Source: Hippopus hippopus (Eukaryota; Mollusca; Bivalvia; Cardiida; Cardiidae). From it: a stretch of 64,000 bases of DNA. Below the pieces are notes generated by a model that was given only the letters and a program-made list of their open reading frames with translations, made no database searches and was not told where the DNA came from. The translations under genes and the position numbers were made by a program. Of the stretch, positions 1-10,443 are shown in pieces. Every line of letters begins with the position of its first letter. The first letter of the stretch is position 1. The stretch is from assembly GCA_946811185.2 (NCBI GenBank), contig OX328107.1, positions 26,681,587 through 26,745,586 of the forward strand, given 5' to 3'.

Positions 1-430
1 GAGAATAAGACTAAGAATGTTCTTAAGAATGGTTTGTAAATATGGACCCTGAATTTTGTCTCCTTGTAAAGAGTTGATAACCTAACTGCCAAACCTTACT
101 GGTCAGCTTATTGAATGAATTCAGCAACCAACTTTATAAGCCATTGTAGGAGAAACACAATATATAACACGTAAATGGTGTTATTGCTATATATCAAAAA
201 AAAAAAAAGAACGAGGTTGGGAAAACTGATAATTGTCCAGCCTTGGTGAGACAGTATCAATTCTCATGTGGACAACTTCAAAAAAAATGAAGCCTTTTCT
301 ATAACATAGGATTTTGTTAATTTAAAAGACAAAATTCATAATTTTTTTTATTGTATCATGTGTAGATTGTGGTTTTCCATAATCCTGCCAAGTTTCATTA
401 CTCTATCATTATGCGTTCTAGAGTTATGGG
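1..430. other. Non-coding, AT-rich
   Basis: No exon or complete repeat is seen. The first 40 bases resemble, in reverse, a stretch near 21320-21370 built on the words TTCTTAAGAA and TTCTTAGTCTTA, so a dispersed repeat probably runs off the window edge. Confidence 0.4.
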
Positions 431-1501
431 CCAAAATGTATTAAAAAATGTAACAAGTGTAACACTTTTTGTGTGACATTTTTAAAATACCCTGTTCTTC
501 ATTTGTTAATCTTGCTTACAGTTGTGAGTGTATATTACCAAGGTTCACAGTTCATGTACTTAGGTATATTATCTTCAAGTTGAATTCATTTCCACCCTTT
601 TTAGAATTGTTGTATCAAAAATCTCGGTATTTATATACACCCACCCCTTGAGCTTAAGGGAGCACAATTTTTCATGTGTTTTAATTTTCTTAAGCTGCCA
701 TTGAGAACAGGTGAAATTTAAGATTCTGGGTATGTTTTTTTTTATAAACGGCAATGTATTAGAAACTATAAAAAAATGTCTGTATACCTGTTGTATAGCC
801 TGGATTGATCAACATGACCTAAAAATGTCACAAGTGTAACATTTGATGTTTCAGACATCATCATTTCTTTAATCTATGAATAACATATCACTTTTTGCTA
901 TGTTCCTGGTCCAGGAAGTTCAAAGATGGCAGTGATGTCAATTTTATTCAAATGAGTGAGCAGTGGACCTCGCCAGCAAGTCTCAACTGATGTCACAAGT
1001 GTAACGCATTTTGAGCATGTATAACAAACACATGCACAGGGCAAATTTAAATAACTACATTGCTTTAATAGTCATTGTAGTACTTATGAAGCATCATAGT
1101 TCTTTCATCATGCATAGTTATAGCGATTTTAGCACTTCTGTGAAAGGAATTTTAATATATCTATAAAATTTAGATACAGTAGGAATTTGGTATTAGATAT
1201 GTTTTATATTACATATTCATTTCAGTTTTTTTCAGTCAAATATAATGTTCAATTATTTATGTACCTAAAAGTCAAAAGATTACAACTGATTTCTAAGGAA
1301 AACTGGTGGTTTTTGTCAAAATAAGTAAGATGCCCTAAAGTGTTACACTTGTGACAAAAATCATACATTTCAAGAATTAATCATTATAAATTTCTTAATT
1401 CCACAGCTAGTCAAAGAAACTGAAAAATGAACGTCAGACTTGTTGCTAAGTTACAATATAAAGGTAAATCCTTTGCCAATACATGTGAAAAATCTTCAAG
1501 C

Positions 1502-2148
1502 TCCAAAGCATGTGTAAGAAAGTATCGTGAGAGACTTAAAACTGATCCAAGACTAAAGCAGAAGTAAAAAGTTAAGAAGGCTGTAATAAAAATAAGAACT
1601 ATCAACAGAAAGTAAAACAGCAGAGAAAAAAGGATCCATCATTTGATAAAGAGGTTACGGCAGAAGCAAGGCAATGACAAAAGTCTTTCCTAGAAGAAAA
1701 CTCCAAAATAATGCCAAACAAAAAAGACACTGTGTTGATTGGAGGCATTCCAGTAGCTAAATGGCATCTACTTTATTCAAAGCTTAAACTGTACAACTAA
1801 TTCATACAGGCCAATCCTGACTTTGACAGAAAATTTATCACCTTATTGAAATTGATCCTAAAGAACTATAAAAGCTTAGATCTCAATTGCAAAAGGGTCT
1901 GCCTATGTACAAGGTACTATGATCTGGAACAAAAAATAGGAGCCCTCAAGAAGTTTGCTCAAAGTAAGAACATGCCAGAACTGAAAACTACTTCAAGAAA
2001 CTTGTCGAGCATGATTGTATGCCCATTTGATGATTTCCCCTGCAGATTGTGCATTGAGGGAAAAAGTGGTATGTTTGGTATGAATTCCATTAAAACTTTC
2101 TACCATGAGCTAATACCAAATGGTGGATTTATTACTACAGTTTCATGA
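1502..2148 (+). pseudogene. Degenerate transposon-type protein
   Basis: Two blocks look protein-derived. From 1502 one frame reads a basic segment ACVRKYRERLKTDPRLKQK ending in a stop at 1565. From 1711 another frame reads MPNKKDTVLIGG and continues, through a stop at 1798-1800, into an open stretch to 2148 with CVCTRYYD-like cysteines (written CLCTRYYD here) and CPFDDFPCRLC. A KYRE-type basic block followed by a Cys-rich segment is, from memory, typical of a multicopy protein family in aquatic invertebrates, but I cannot name a domain. The frame change and stops mark it as a pseudogene. It sits between the TGTCACAAGTGTAACA motifs. A decayed host gene is the alternative. Confidence 0.45.
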
Positions 2149-2213
2149 AGATAGTTCTATTCAGTAAGTTTCTTTGTTGATAGTTGATGTTATTTTAAAT
2201 CTCTTTCACTGCT

Positions 2214-2340
2214 CTAAAAAGAGAGAAAATGGTGGTAACCAGCATTTTATCCTTTTCCCCCAATGTTTTCTACCCTATCAATGCCTGATTCCACAATTTT
2301 ACACACCTTAAATGTGTTGTCTGCAGCTTCTATTGGAGCA
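2214..2340 (+). mobile_element. F1 MITE, decayed
   Basis: The palindrome core GGTGGTAACCAGC, the ACAATGTTTTC-like arm (CCAATGTTTTC here) and the GTCTGCA word are recognisable. The left tip is gone. It interrupts the motif region around the pseudogene. Confidence 0.55.
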
Positions 2341-2799
2341 GGTTGACCAGTAATTTTGTTGCATGGAAAAGAAGTTGAAAATAAAAACCAGGTACTGAAG
2401 TAAAATACTTTTGTCATAATTGTAATTACTACTTTTGTCACAAGTGTAACATAAAAGGTACCTTTAATTCTAGCCTACAGATTATGGCAGGGGCTTTAAA
2501 CTTGCAACAGATTGTTTTATTTTGATGTGATAATTTGATGTGTTAGCAGAATGATAGATTCCAACACTTTCAAGAGTCATTTGTGAAAAAAGAAAAACTG
2601 TTGCCAATTAAGATAAGACTAGACTCTCCTATTATTTTTCTTCAATGTTTCTCTTAAAGTTGAAAGGTTACTTGCAAATTGCTCTTTAATCATTTGTCAT
2701 TACCAAAAGATTCTAAATGTGAAAAGAATTTGGTCTTGGAATGCAAATTTTAAACAAAAAGCCTTAGTGTTTAAACTGTCACAAGTGTAACATTTTTTC

Positions 2800-4260
2800 T
2801 AAATAATGTCATGTTTTTGACACAGACTTAACAACCCTCATATTCATCATAATCAATTAAAATTTTACATATGTTTTGGCAATACCTTCATTGATACTAA
2901 CATATATGTTTTTTCACTTTAGCTTGCTCATTTTCAAATGAAAAAAAAAACTTTTGGATGTGTTGAATGAAAATAAATGGCTAAAATACTAAAAAAAATC
3001 CTCTAAGAAAAAGATAAATAGAAATACATGTATGCGAGAAAAAATGTGTTATAATGGTGCCCTAAACATGTCCCCCTAAAGTTAAAGTAAAACATTTGGG
3101 ATTCTTCTTAATACCTGTATGTAGTATCAAGTCTTTTGTCAACCAACAAATTGAAAAAAATTGATGAAAAAATGATTAAAACATTGAATTTGGTTAAGTT
3201 GTACATTGTTTTTCCATATAGAAGTACTTGTTTCTTAAACTTTGATGTCTCCTAGTCGAAAAAATAGAAAAAGTGTCATGATAAAACTGGTTTGAAATTT
3301 GACCCCCAATGTCATACTTTTGCTTCATTTTTTTTGAAGTTGCCCATAACTGAGTTAAATATTTTTTGATACACAACAACAATATGTATACATGTAATAT
3401 ATTTATCTTTAACGTCTGATTTTTTGCCATTTATTATTTCTAACAGTGAAAAAGCAGGAACTTATCAGTATTTGGAGATGAAATTGATGTAGATTAGCTG
3501 TAATAATGACATCGTGAATGATGTTGACTACGTTATAAAACATCTTTACCTGCAGAGAACTCATTCATGTTCTATAAATATCCGTGCTAAATCAAAAATA
3601 AACATCGCTCAAGTATAAGTTTTATATTGCATGGATATTTGGTTAGTTGAAAGATAAATGTGATTATTTGGCAGGCAATGTAACCATTGGGAAAATGCAA
3701 CAATTGTGAAAATTACATCTTATAAGCACTTTTTTCTATTTTTTATTGTAGTTACTGAAGTATATTTTCTACTGAAGGTAAATCAAAACGTACATAAAGC
3801 TGTAAAAAAAAAACCAAATACTAGATCTATACAAAATATTTTACACCCATACTGAGAAGTTTTTGAAAACATTGCTGAAAAAGAGAAATATTCTTTTTAA
3901 TGTAAAATTCATTTTGAAAAGGTGCCCAGTTCAAAAGCATGAAAAGTCATTGTTCAGCTGTTTTCTGATAATGATTTACATGGAGTCATGCAGCCTGTTT
4001 ATGTCTATTTTCATGACTGCATACAGTTCTGCATTGTAATCTCATTTTATATAGCACTATGTTTGTCATAATTTGTTTACAAAATCAGTGAAGACAATTT
4101 TCTACATCCACCTTTTTACATATTTTACAATGATTTTTTGGTTAAATATATTTATCTTTTCAACATGTTGTATCTTCTTTTTTTTTTTCATTTATCCGTT
4201 ACTACCTAAAGCTTATGTCCTTCATTCTATTACACAACAAATTTTTAGACTTGTGGAAAT
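2800..4260. other. Non-coding, no gene recognised
   Basis: AT-rich sequence with short open frames only. None has splice signals or a recognisable motif, and I see no complete repeat. Confidence 0.4.
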
Positions 4261-4569
4261 TAGAAGCTTAAAGATGCCCGTCTACAGCCGGTGAGCAAAA
4301 ACGCTGTTAAATTTCAAACAATTTAGAATGGTACAGAAATCAGTCCTTTGTGTAAACACGGATAAATTACTGACATATGAGGGCTGTTTGATTTGTAATG
4401 TGTATTGTACCACAGCGCGATAACGCTTTGCACGATTTCGTGGATGATGATACACTTGAATAGCTCTATTCAATACCTTTCCAACGGTATAAACACGAGC
4501 CTTCAGCTCCACATAGTTTTAAACTTATAGTCATTTCAACAGAGCTAGTCGTTGACCACTGTTGTAAAA

Positions 4570-6224
4570 ATGGTTGGGAAATGGATTAAGAATATTGAAG
4601 AAATTAGAGCTTATAAAAAAGTTCGCACAAAACTCGGTCATTCGGTAATGCAGATTTTTACTGAATTGGGGGAAGTTTATGGGTCTGATAAGGTATCTTA
4701 TGAGACAGTTTGTAGTTCGAGAAAGAAATTTCTGACTGGCACAGAGTCCGTCAAAGATGCAGCAAAATCTTGCCGACCTGCGACTTTAACAGGCAAGGCA
4801 AATGTCTCAAAAGTCAGGGAAATAATTGAAAGTGATGGCAGATACATGATTCGTGATATTGCCAACGCTGTTGGCATATCGCTATCGCGGGTGCATTTCA
4901 TTTTGAAGCGTATTTTGAAAGTACGAAAGATTTCTGCCAGATGGATACCGCATATATTGACGGATGACCAACTAGAGGCGCTTGAGCGCCTGTATCGCTC
5001 CACAGGCCTGATATTTCTATAATGGCGAAAGGAAGTTTTTAACAATTATCATTCAATCCTGCATTTTAGCTCACTGAAGAAACAATTTGGTAGACAACCA
5101 CCATAGGAACTTACCTGCAAAACAACAATGAAATCCAATTAATAGTTTTAGAGAAGAAATTTTTCAAAGATTTTACTTTATACCATAAAAGGAAAATGAG
5201 TCTCCCATAAAAGCCATGTTTTTTGACAGATCATTTTTTTTTTTTAAGGAATTCTGTAAACCTGTATCTAAGGAACATTCCTGCAAAATAATAATGCTAT
5301 CCAAATAGCGGTTTGGGAGGAGAAGATTTTTAAAGGTTTTTTACTTTGGTTGCCATGGCAACCAGAATTCTTCATGGAACACAATTATTTGAAGGAATTT
5401 GAAAGAGGACCACCAAAGGAACATTCCTGTGAAATTTGGTAAAAATCCAGTCAATAGTTTCTGAGGAGAAGTTTTTTAAAGAAAAAGTTTACGGACGCAC
5501 GCACGGACGAACAGACGAACGAACGGACTGACGGACGGACGCACGACGGACACAACGCCATGACAATAGCTCGCTGACCTTCGGCCAGTGGAGCTAAAAA
5601 CGGGTACGAGTACAACCCGCTAAGCAATTGCTCAAAATGTTTCCCAAATTCAATCAAAGACAATTTGCAAACATTGTTACTGGTGACAAAACATGGCTAA
5701 CTAAACTCGGTAGAAGGCCTGTAGTTGCCAAAAGAAGCACAAGCACAAAGAAGGTTCTTTATTGCATATTCTTCTTATGTGATGGTATAGCCGTACAAAT
5801 TCCGGTGCCGAAGGGCAAAAGTGTTACAGGTCGGTATTACCGAGATTTTATACTAAAAAAGCTCAAGAAATATTGTCTTAAAGGACGCTCTGTGTCAGGA
5901 TTTAGGCATGTTCATCTACTTCATGATAATGCTCCATCACATACATCTGAGCTTGTGAAGCAATTTTTGAAGTTGGAGAAGGTTACTGTCTTGCCACACC
6001 CACCATACTCTCCAGATCTAGCCCCATACGACTTTTTCCTTTTTCCAAAACTTAAAAAGTTCTTATCTGGTCGTCGTTACAAGTCCCGACAAGCTCTTGG
6101 CTCAGCCATCAGTCAGTGCCTCAGAGGTCTACCTAAATCAGCGTACTGTGACGCATTTCAGAAATGGATTCAGAGATTGAAATTATGTATTTCAAACCGC
6201 AGAGAATACTTTGAAGGGATGTAA
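4570..6224 (+). pseudogene. Mariner (DD34D) transposase, interrupted
   Basis: The enzyme cuts and pastes the element at TA sites. The first part (ATG at 4570 to 4971) holds two helix-turn-helix blocks, with YKKVRTKLGHSV and later IRDIANAVGISLSRVHFIL, and ends at ILTDDQ. The second part resumes at 5598 as KRVRVQPAKQLL and runs to the stop before 6225. Catalytic residues are visible: D in VTGDKTW, D in HDNAPSHTS, then exactly 34 residues to the D of SPDLAPYDFF. The join Q/K is interrupted by a 626-bp pearl-like element that brings stops and a frame shift. About 14 residues also seem to be missing just after TGDKTW, between that motif and LTKLGRRP. The ATG at 4570 is preferred over the TTG 18 bases upstream. 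It is not functional as it stands. Confidence 0.9.
4972..5597 (+). mobile_element. Pearl-like element inside mariner transposase
   Basis: It starts CTAGAGGCGCTTGAGCGCC (a small hairpin) followed by TGTATCGCTCCAC, and ends with an ACGG-type microsatellite, then GCTCGCTGACC...GTGGAGCTAA. The GCTCCAC near the start pairs with GTGGAGC at the end. The insertion lies exactly between the CAA (Gln) and AAA (Lys) codons of the transposase. A closely similar inverted copy lies at 36279-36890, and comparing the two defines the boundaries. It carries no gene. Confidence 0.8.
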
Positions 6225-6829
6225 TGTTCATTTCACTATTTGAGTCGAATGCTTTTGAGATATCGTACAATACACATTACATATCGAACAGCCCTCGTAT
6301 ATGGTGTAACTGAAAAAAAGAAACACGGAGATTTGTATTAGAAACCGAACATTGGTCAGAAGAAAACTGGCTGACAATCAAGCTGTCAACAGTGGCTGTG
6401 CGTCACGGAAATTTATCGTTGGTTTCCGCCTAGAGTCGGATACCGTGTAATTTGAATATAGGCCGCGACCTCCGTCTGAAAATCGAGCCTGCAACAGAGA
6501 AGCCTACAATTTCCTTTGTTTACCTCATTGGACGCAGGGCAAAGGTCAAATATAGTCAAGTGACAGAATGCATGATCATCATATGAATCTACCCGAGTGT
6601 ATAACGGATATATTGGAAATTTTCAATTTAAAAACCGGAAACGACAAGTCTGTTTACATGGAAGGCCGCAACTCAGCAAAATGCATTTTCTATCAACCGT
6701 AATCTAAGCAACTTTGCAACCGTCAGGCGCAATATTTGGCATGAAGATATAAGAATGACTATAGTTTGATAAAATAAAGACAAAATTAGTTAAAACTGGC
6801 TGAAAATGAGTATAAGTGCCTCTTTAAGC

Positions 6830-7005
6830 AGATGACAAAATTGTAATCAGTATATTTCTTCAAAACAGTAGAAAATAGGGTGAAAAAAAAAAAAAGAGAA
6901 AATACTAGTTACCAACATTTTCTCCTTTTATCATTAAGTTTTCAGATCTCGAAGCTTTCTTTTTCAGGCCTGTAAAACACAGGATTGTTTGTTAAAGGCA
7001 TAACC
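6830..7005 (-). mobile_element. F1 MITE, decayed
   Basis: GCAGATGACAAAATTG, TAGTTACCAACATTTTCTCC and the right tip GATTGTTTGTTAAAGGCATAAC are recognisable. The left arm is replaced by an A-rich tract. Confidence 0.55.
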
Positions 7006-7011
7006 ATTTTC

Positions 7012-7110
7012 CAAACCATTGTGTCCTGAAGAGAAGAGCTTTTGAAAACATTGTGGGAAACAAAGAAAATATGTGTACTGTTTACCAATGATTATTCCAT
7101 TTTCGACAAT
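7012..7110 (+). mobile_element. F1 MITE fragment
   Basis: GCTTTTGAAAACATTGTGGG is intact, then the palindrome is degraded around TGTTTACCAATG. Confidence 0.45.
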
Positions 7111-7609
7111 GTTAGTCTTATGCAATTTAAAATTAGTTACTCTGTCTTTATAAATTTATAAATATGGCGGTGTGAAAATAGTCACAAAGTGTAGAAGGCA
7201 TTCATTTCATGTTATATTTCTTGAAAAAGGCATTAGCCGAAATATTGAAGACAGAGTATATAATTTTAAATTGTGTATTATCATTCCCTTAAGAATATTA
7301 AGTTATTCTTATAGTTTTGCTTAATTTTTCACTCTTTATGAGTTGGATCCTATCATTTGAGCAATATAATTTGTCTTTTGCAATAACCTTCAAGATGAAC
7401 AATTTTTAAATTTTGTCATTTAATAGAGTGTTGTAACAATGAATGTAACTGTAATTTGGATTTAGCGAAAATTAAGAAAATATGATGACTAATAAAAAAA
7501 ATCACACAAAACTGGTGTTCTCCAACGATCAAATATCTGTAAGTGTCAAACTGGCTCAAGTTCAATTGCTCACAGAAAAATGAGTCTTGGAACTGGAATT
7601 TCAAGCTTG

Positions 7610-7784
7610 CAACTTTAAATCTACCAGTAGTATTACAATTTCTGCCAGCAGCTGGAATTTTGACAGACCATACCGAAACACACTGTCAAACTCATATTTA
7701 CACATACTTTTAAGTTGTAGTAATTAAAATTTTCCGGTTTTTGTCTTACAAATTGTTTACTTTTGGTCACTAGTGTGCCTTTAA
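7610..7784. mobile_element. F4 fragment, right part
   Basis: TTTCTGCCAGCAGCTGGAATTT, TTGTTTACTTTTGGTCAC and the end GTGCCTTTAA match the right part of F4 copies at 28312 and 30950. Its last four bases (TTAA, 7781-7784) also begin the next F1 copy. Confidence 0.5.
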
Positions 7785-8009
7785 CTCTTTATCAAAGGAC
7801 AAGACTTTAGACTACTCCATATTGAAAGGATTTGCAGATGACAAATTAAATATGACTCAAATAATGGAATTTGTCTCTGATAGGTAAGAAAACATTGTGG
7901 GAATAGGAGAAAATGCTGGTTACCAGCATTTTCTCCTACTCCCACTATGTTTTCAAAATCCCTCTTCATCAGGGTCGTCAAAAGTCAGGGTTGTGTGGTA
8001 AAGGGTTAA
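7781..8009 (-). mobile_element. F1 MITE, full length
   Basis: A reference copy of 229 bp including TTAA at both ends. In plus-strand order: TTAACTCTTTATCA, GCATTTGCAGATGACAAA (ATTTGCAGATGAC here), GAAAACATTGTGGG, a palindrome centred on GGTTACC, CAGGGTCGTCAAAAGTC, and TGTGGTAAAGGGTTAA. The tips are inverted repeats; CCC next to TTAA is the piggyBac-superfamily signature. There is no coding capacity of its own. Confidence 0.9.
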
Positions 8010-8519
8010 CGGGTACCCCATTGATACATGTACTATATCACTCTAGGCCCTGAATTTTAGACATGAATTCTTTTAAAGTGTGCTCTATATGATTAAAACA
8101 TGATCCCTGTGGTAGTGTCAAGGGGCATGAACACACTAACTTATTAACACATAACTAGATAATGATTTGTACAAAATGCCTTGTAGATTCAGACTAGAAG
8201 ATTTTCCAAAAAGTCCCATGATACAGGAGTCTATGTAAAACATACTTGTAACCCCTATCTTCATCAAATTTATCTTTAACCAAAAGGACATGACTTTACT
8301 GATCTTGTAATGTCAAGATACCAGGCCTTGTTGTTTATGGCAAGAATACTTCTTATATTTTTTTCCTATTTACACATGTATGCATATCTAAAGCATATTG
8401 TCACAGGGGCTAGGTTCAAATAAGTTTGATTAAGAGCTACATGTACTACACTATTATACAGACAAAATATCAACACTCCAGGACTGGCTGTTCCAGACAA
8501 CTTTTTTATTTGTTTGTTT

Positions 8520-8803
8520 GTATGGTTTATAATGTCATTTTCAACATTATTCCAGTTAAATTGCAGCAGCAAATGCACCTATTTAATGGGGTATCTTTTA
8601 TTACAGTACTTTGACAAATATCCTTCCCAAGCCACAGGCTGCTTTCCTACATAACCATCTTCCAAACAATGAACACCCATTAAAGGGGAATTCATTCTGT
8701 AGCAATGACTATCATCAACCCTCATAAAGAAATTTGCTGAGCTGGGGATTTGAACTAGAAACCCTTGGTTTCAAATCCTGTACCCTACCTATTGAGCTGC
8801 TGA
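8520..8803 (-). mobile_element. SINE-2 (tRNA-headed)
   Basis: Read on the minus strand it begins with a tRNA-like head: box A AGCTCAATAGGTAGGG and box B GTTCAAATCCCC (AGTTCAAATCC). The family core GGTTGATGATAGTCATTGC follows, then a tail with TGTTGAAAATGACATTAT. Five related copies in this window share the GATTGATGATAGTCATTG core. Confidence 0.7.
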
Positions 8804-8907
8804 GATTGGCACAGTTCCAGATTCTTACGTTTTCTTTGTATACGAGTAGTTTAATAGAACACAATAAGAAAAATTGGACAATCCTGAATTCTATGAAAGG
8901 TCAACTT

Positions 8908-9046
8908 ATTACTTGTAGAGTCTTTGTATCACCACTGACACTGATTATCTTAAGTTTCAATGCAAGATGCCTTTCGGTTTTAGAGTTGAAGATTTTTTCA
9001 AATTTCACTACTGCCTTTTCTGTAAATGTAACTCTTCAAATTAAAG
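8908..9046 (-). CDS. Possible exon of the gene at 10308-13768 (weak)
   Basis: The minus strand has an open stretch reading VTFTEKAVVKFEKIF and onward to GDTKTLQ, followed by GTAATA, a possible donor. The acceptor (AAG or ACAG) has no good pyrimidine tract. The codon phase can be made to fit exon 3 at 10308 only with the weaker acceptor. It is reported because the open frame looks protein-like. It could be chance. Confidence 0.2.
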
Positions 9047-9049
9047 GCA

Positions 9050-10300
9050 TGTTTAAACCTACAATCAGGACAACAATTTACTAATTTCAACCTTTTCCTA
9101 TTATAAGTTTTCAGCCTTAGCCACAGGCAATATTGGTGAAGGTAGAGATGCATATTCTCTCCACTGTTAGAGGTAGATTTCACCGTGCAATGCAGTGTCT
9201 ACCCAGCATACTTTGACTTTCATTTCTCTCACAAGTGCTAATTCAGATCTTGAGATACATTCAAAGTTACTGTTATTTTCCTCATTATCTTGTACTATCT
9301 CATGAGACTTGTTTGTTTTTTACCAAATATTAAGAAGAGTGCTCATACAGCAATTAATCCTTTGGACTGGCAATAATGACTAACCTAGCTGTGGCTGTCA
9401 CTTTGATCACATGACCAAAATAATTTGCAAAAAGTTCTTTCAAATCCAATCTTCGGCAGCTGGACATGGAATTTTAGTACGATTTGCCCATTAGATCTAG
9501 TTTCTGCGAAGATCTTTAAAATTGTACATACCTGTCTAACAGTGACCAATATGAAAGGCTCAGTATGAGTGATATATTCTTTTGTGAGCTAACATGCTGC
9601 AGAGAACACTGTACAGTAGAAAAATAGCAATTGCTAAAAGAGCTGTCACAAACATCTCATTAAAACAGACGGCCTCAAATCTTTAGATATAAAATAATAT
9701 CTTATGAATTCATGAATTTATAAAAAGCCAAATTCATTATTTGAGGTTGTAAGCACTATCTTAATAAGATTTCAGTAATAGAAACCTACATTGCTTGCAA
9801 TAAAATTCAGTTTGTAACTTGCAAATAGGTATTTAAGTGCATTTATTGGTAACTCAGTTTCAAAGACTACATTACAAGAAAGCACTGAATTTATCAAAGG
9901 TAGAAAGTATCACAAAATACCTTACTACTACGGTATGCTAGTGAAATGTTTCTTTCTTAACTAGTGTTATTGCAATTGGATTGCTGCAATTTTATGGTGT
10001 GTATGGCTAAAAATGCAACCTGTATTAGCTAGTATTAAGCATATCCATGTATATTAAGATCAGAGAAGGTAAATGTGTTGAAATGTACCTGTAGGTTACT
10101 GGTATATTAATCAAGTAACTGTCTTATGCAAGCATATTTTGAGAGCTTGCAGGTTGGATTGTATTATAAATTTAAGATAAATTTTGATGTTTAACAGAGG
10201 CCTGCTGTTACATATATTTACATGTCCATTCTGTCAATCTGCTCCAGAAAACCAAACTCAAATTTCGGAGAGAAACAAATATATAGATTTACTATTTACA
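9050..10300. other. Non-coding, nothing secure
   Basis: This lies within the presumed intron of the unknown minus-strand gene. A minus-strand open stretch at 9420-9540 has no supporting splice pair. No complete repeat is recognised. Confidence 0.35.
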
Positions 10301-10307
10301 TACTTAC

Positions 10308-10443
10308 TCAACTAGCTTGTTCAAGGTGCCTTCGTCTGCCATGATGTCATTATAAATCTTCTGTCTTGTAGCCATTAATTGGATTACCTCATTTTTCATC
10401 CCCGTTATCAATTTCTTCACCACTTCTGAATCTAAGTATGTCT
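10308..10443 (-). CDS. Unknown gene, exon 3
   Basis: 136 nt. Acceptor TTAACAG, donor GTAAGT. It reads TYLDSEVVKKLITGMKNEVI and ends GTLNKLVE, with two bases of the next codon. Confidence 0.75.

Larger units (their letters stand above)
449..2792. repeat. Dispersed 16-bp motif TGTCACAAGTGTAACA, six copies
   Basis: The word TGTCACAAGTGTAACA or a one-base variant occurs at 449-464 (variant), 826-841, 991-1006 (last base differs), 1341-1356 (inverted), 2436-2451 and 2777-2792. Each copy is an imperfect palindrome of two TGTNACA half-sites. The spacing is irregular, so this is not a tandem array. The copies lie on both sides of the broken coding region at 1502-2148. Inference: they may be subterminal protein-binding sites of a decayed DNA transposon. 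Confidence 0.6.
4378..6297 (+). mobile_element. Full-length mariner element with TIRs
   Basis: The left end TGAGGGCTGTTTGATTTG and the inverse of the right end CGAGGGCTGTTCGATATG match over about 33 bp, and each is bordered by TA, the usual mariner target duplication. Subtracting the 626-bp insert at 4972-5597 leaves about 1.29 kb, the usual length of a mariner. It carries one transposase gene, which is broken. Confidence 0.85.
4268..6827. mobile_element. F4-like element split by mariner
   Basis: The left end TTAAAGATGCC at 4268 and the right end GCCTCTTTAA at 6827 are near inverted repeats, and both finish in TTAA. Removing the mariner at 4378-6297 leaves about 640 bp. This is the outermost layer of a three-level nest. 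Its assignment to F4 (TTAAAGGCCC-ended) rests on the tips only. Confidence 0.45.

Noticed and set aside
4698..5045. 115-codon minus-strand frame
   Set aside because: Antisense shadow of the mariner transposase and the element inserted in it.
5451..5663. Minus-strand frame with a Ser/Val-rich RPSVRSFVCSSV stretch
   Set aside because: Translation of the ACGG-type microsatellite of the pearl-like element.
7781..8009. CRISPR-like array or bacterial terminator because of repeated perfect hairpins
   Set aside because: The repeats are dispersed TTAA-bordered MITEs in an intron-bearing animal genome, not regularly spaced repeats with spacers.
9420..9545. Minus-strand open stretch read as an exon of the unknown gene
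   Set aside because: No convincing acceptor and donor pair in the phase required after exon 3.
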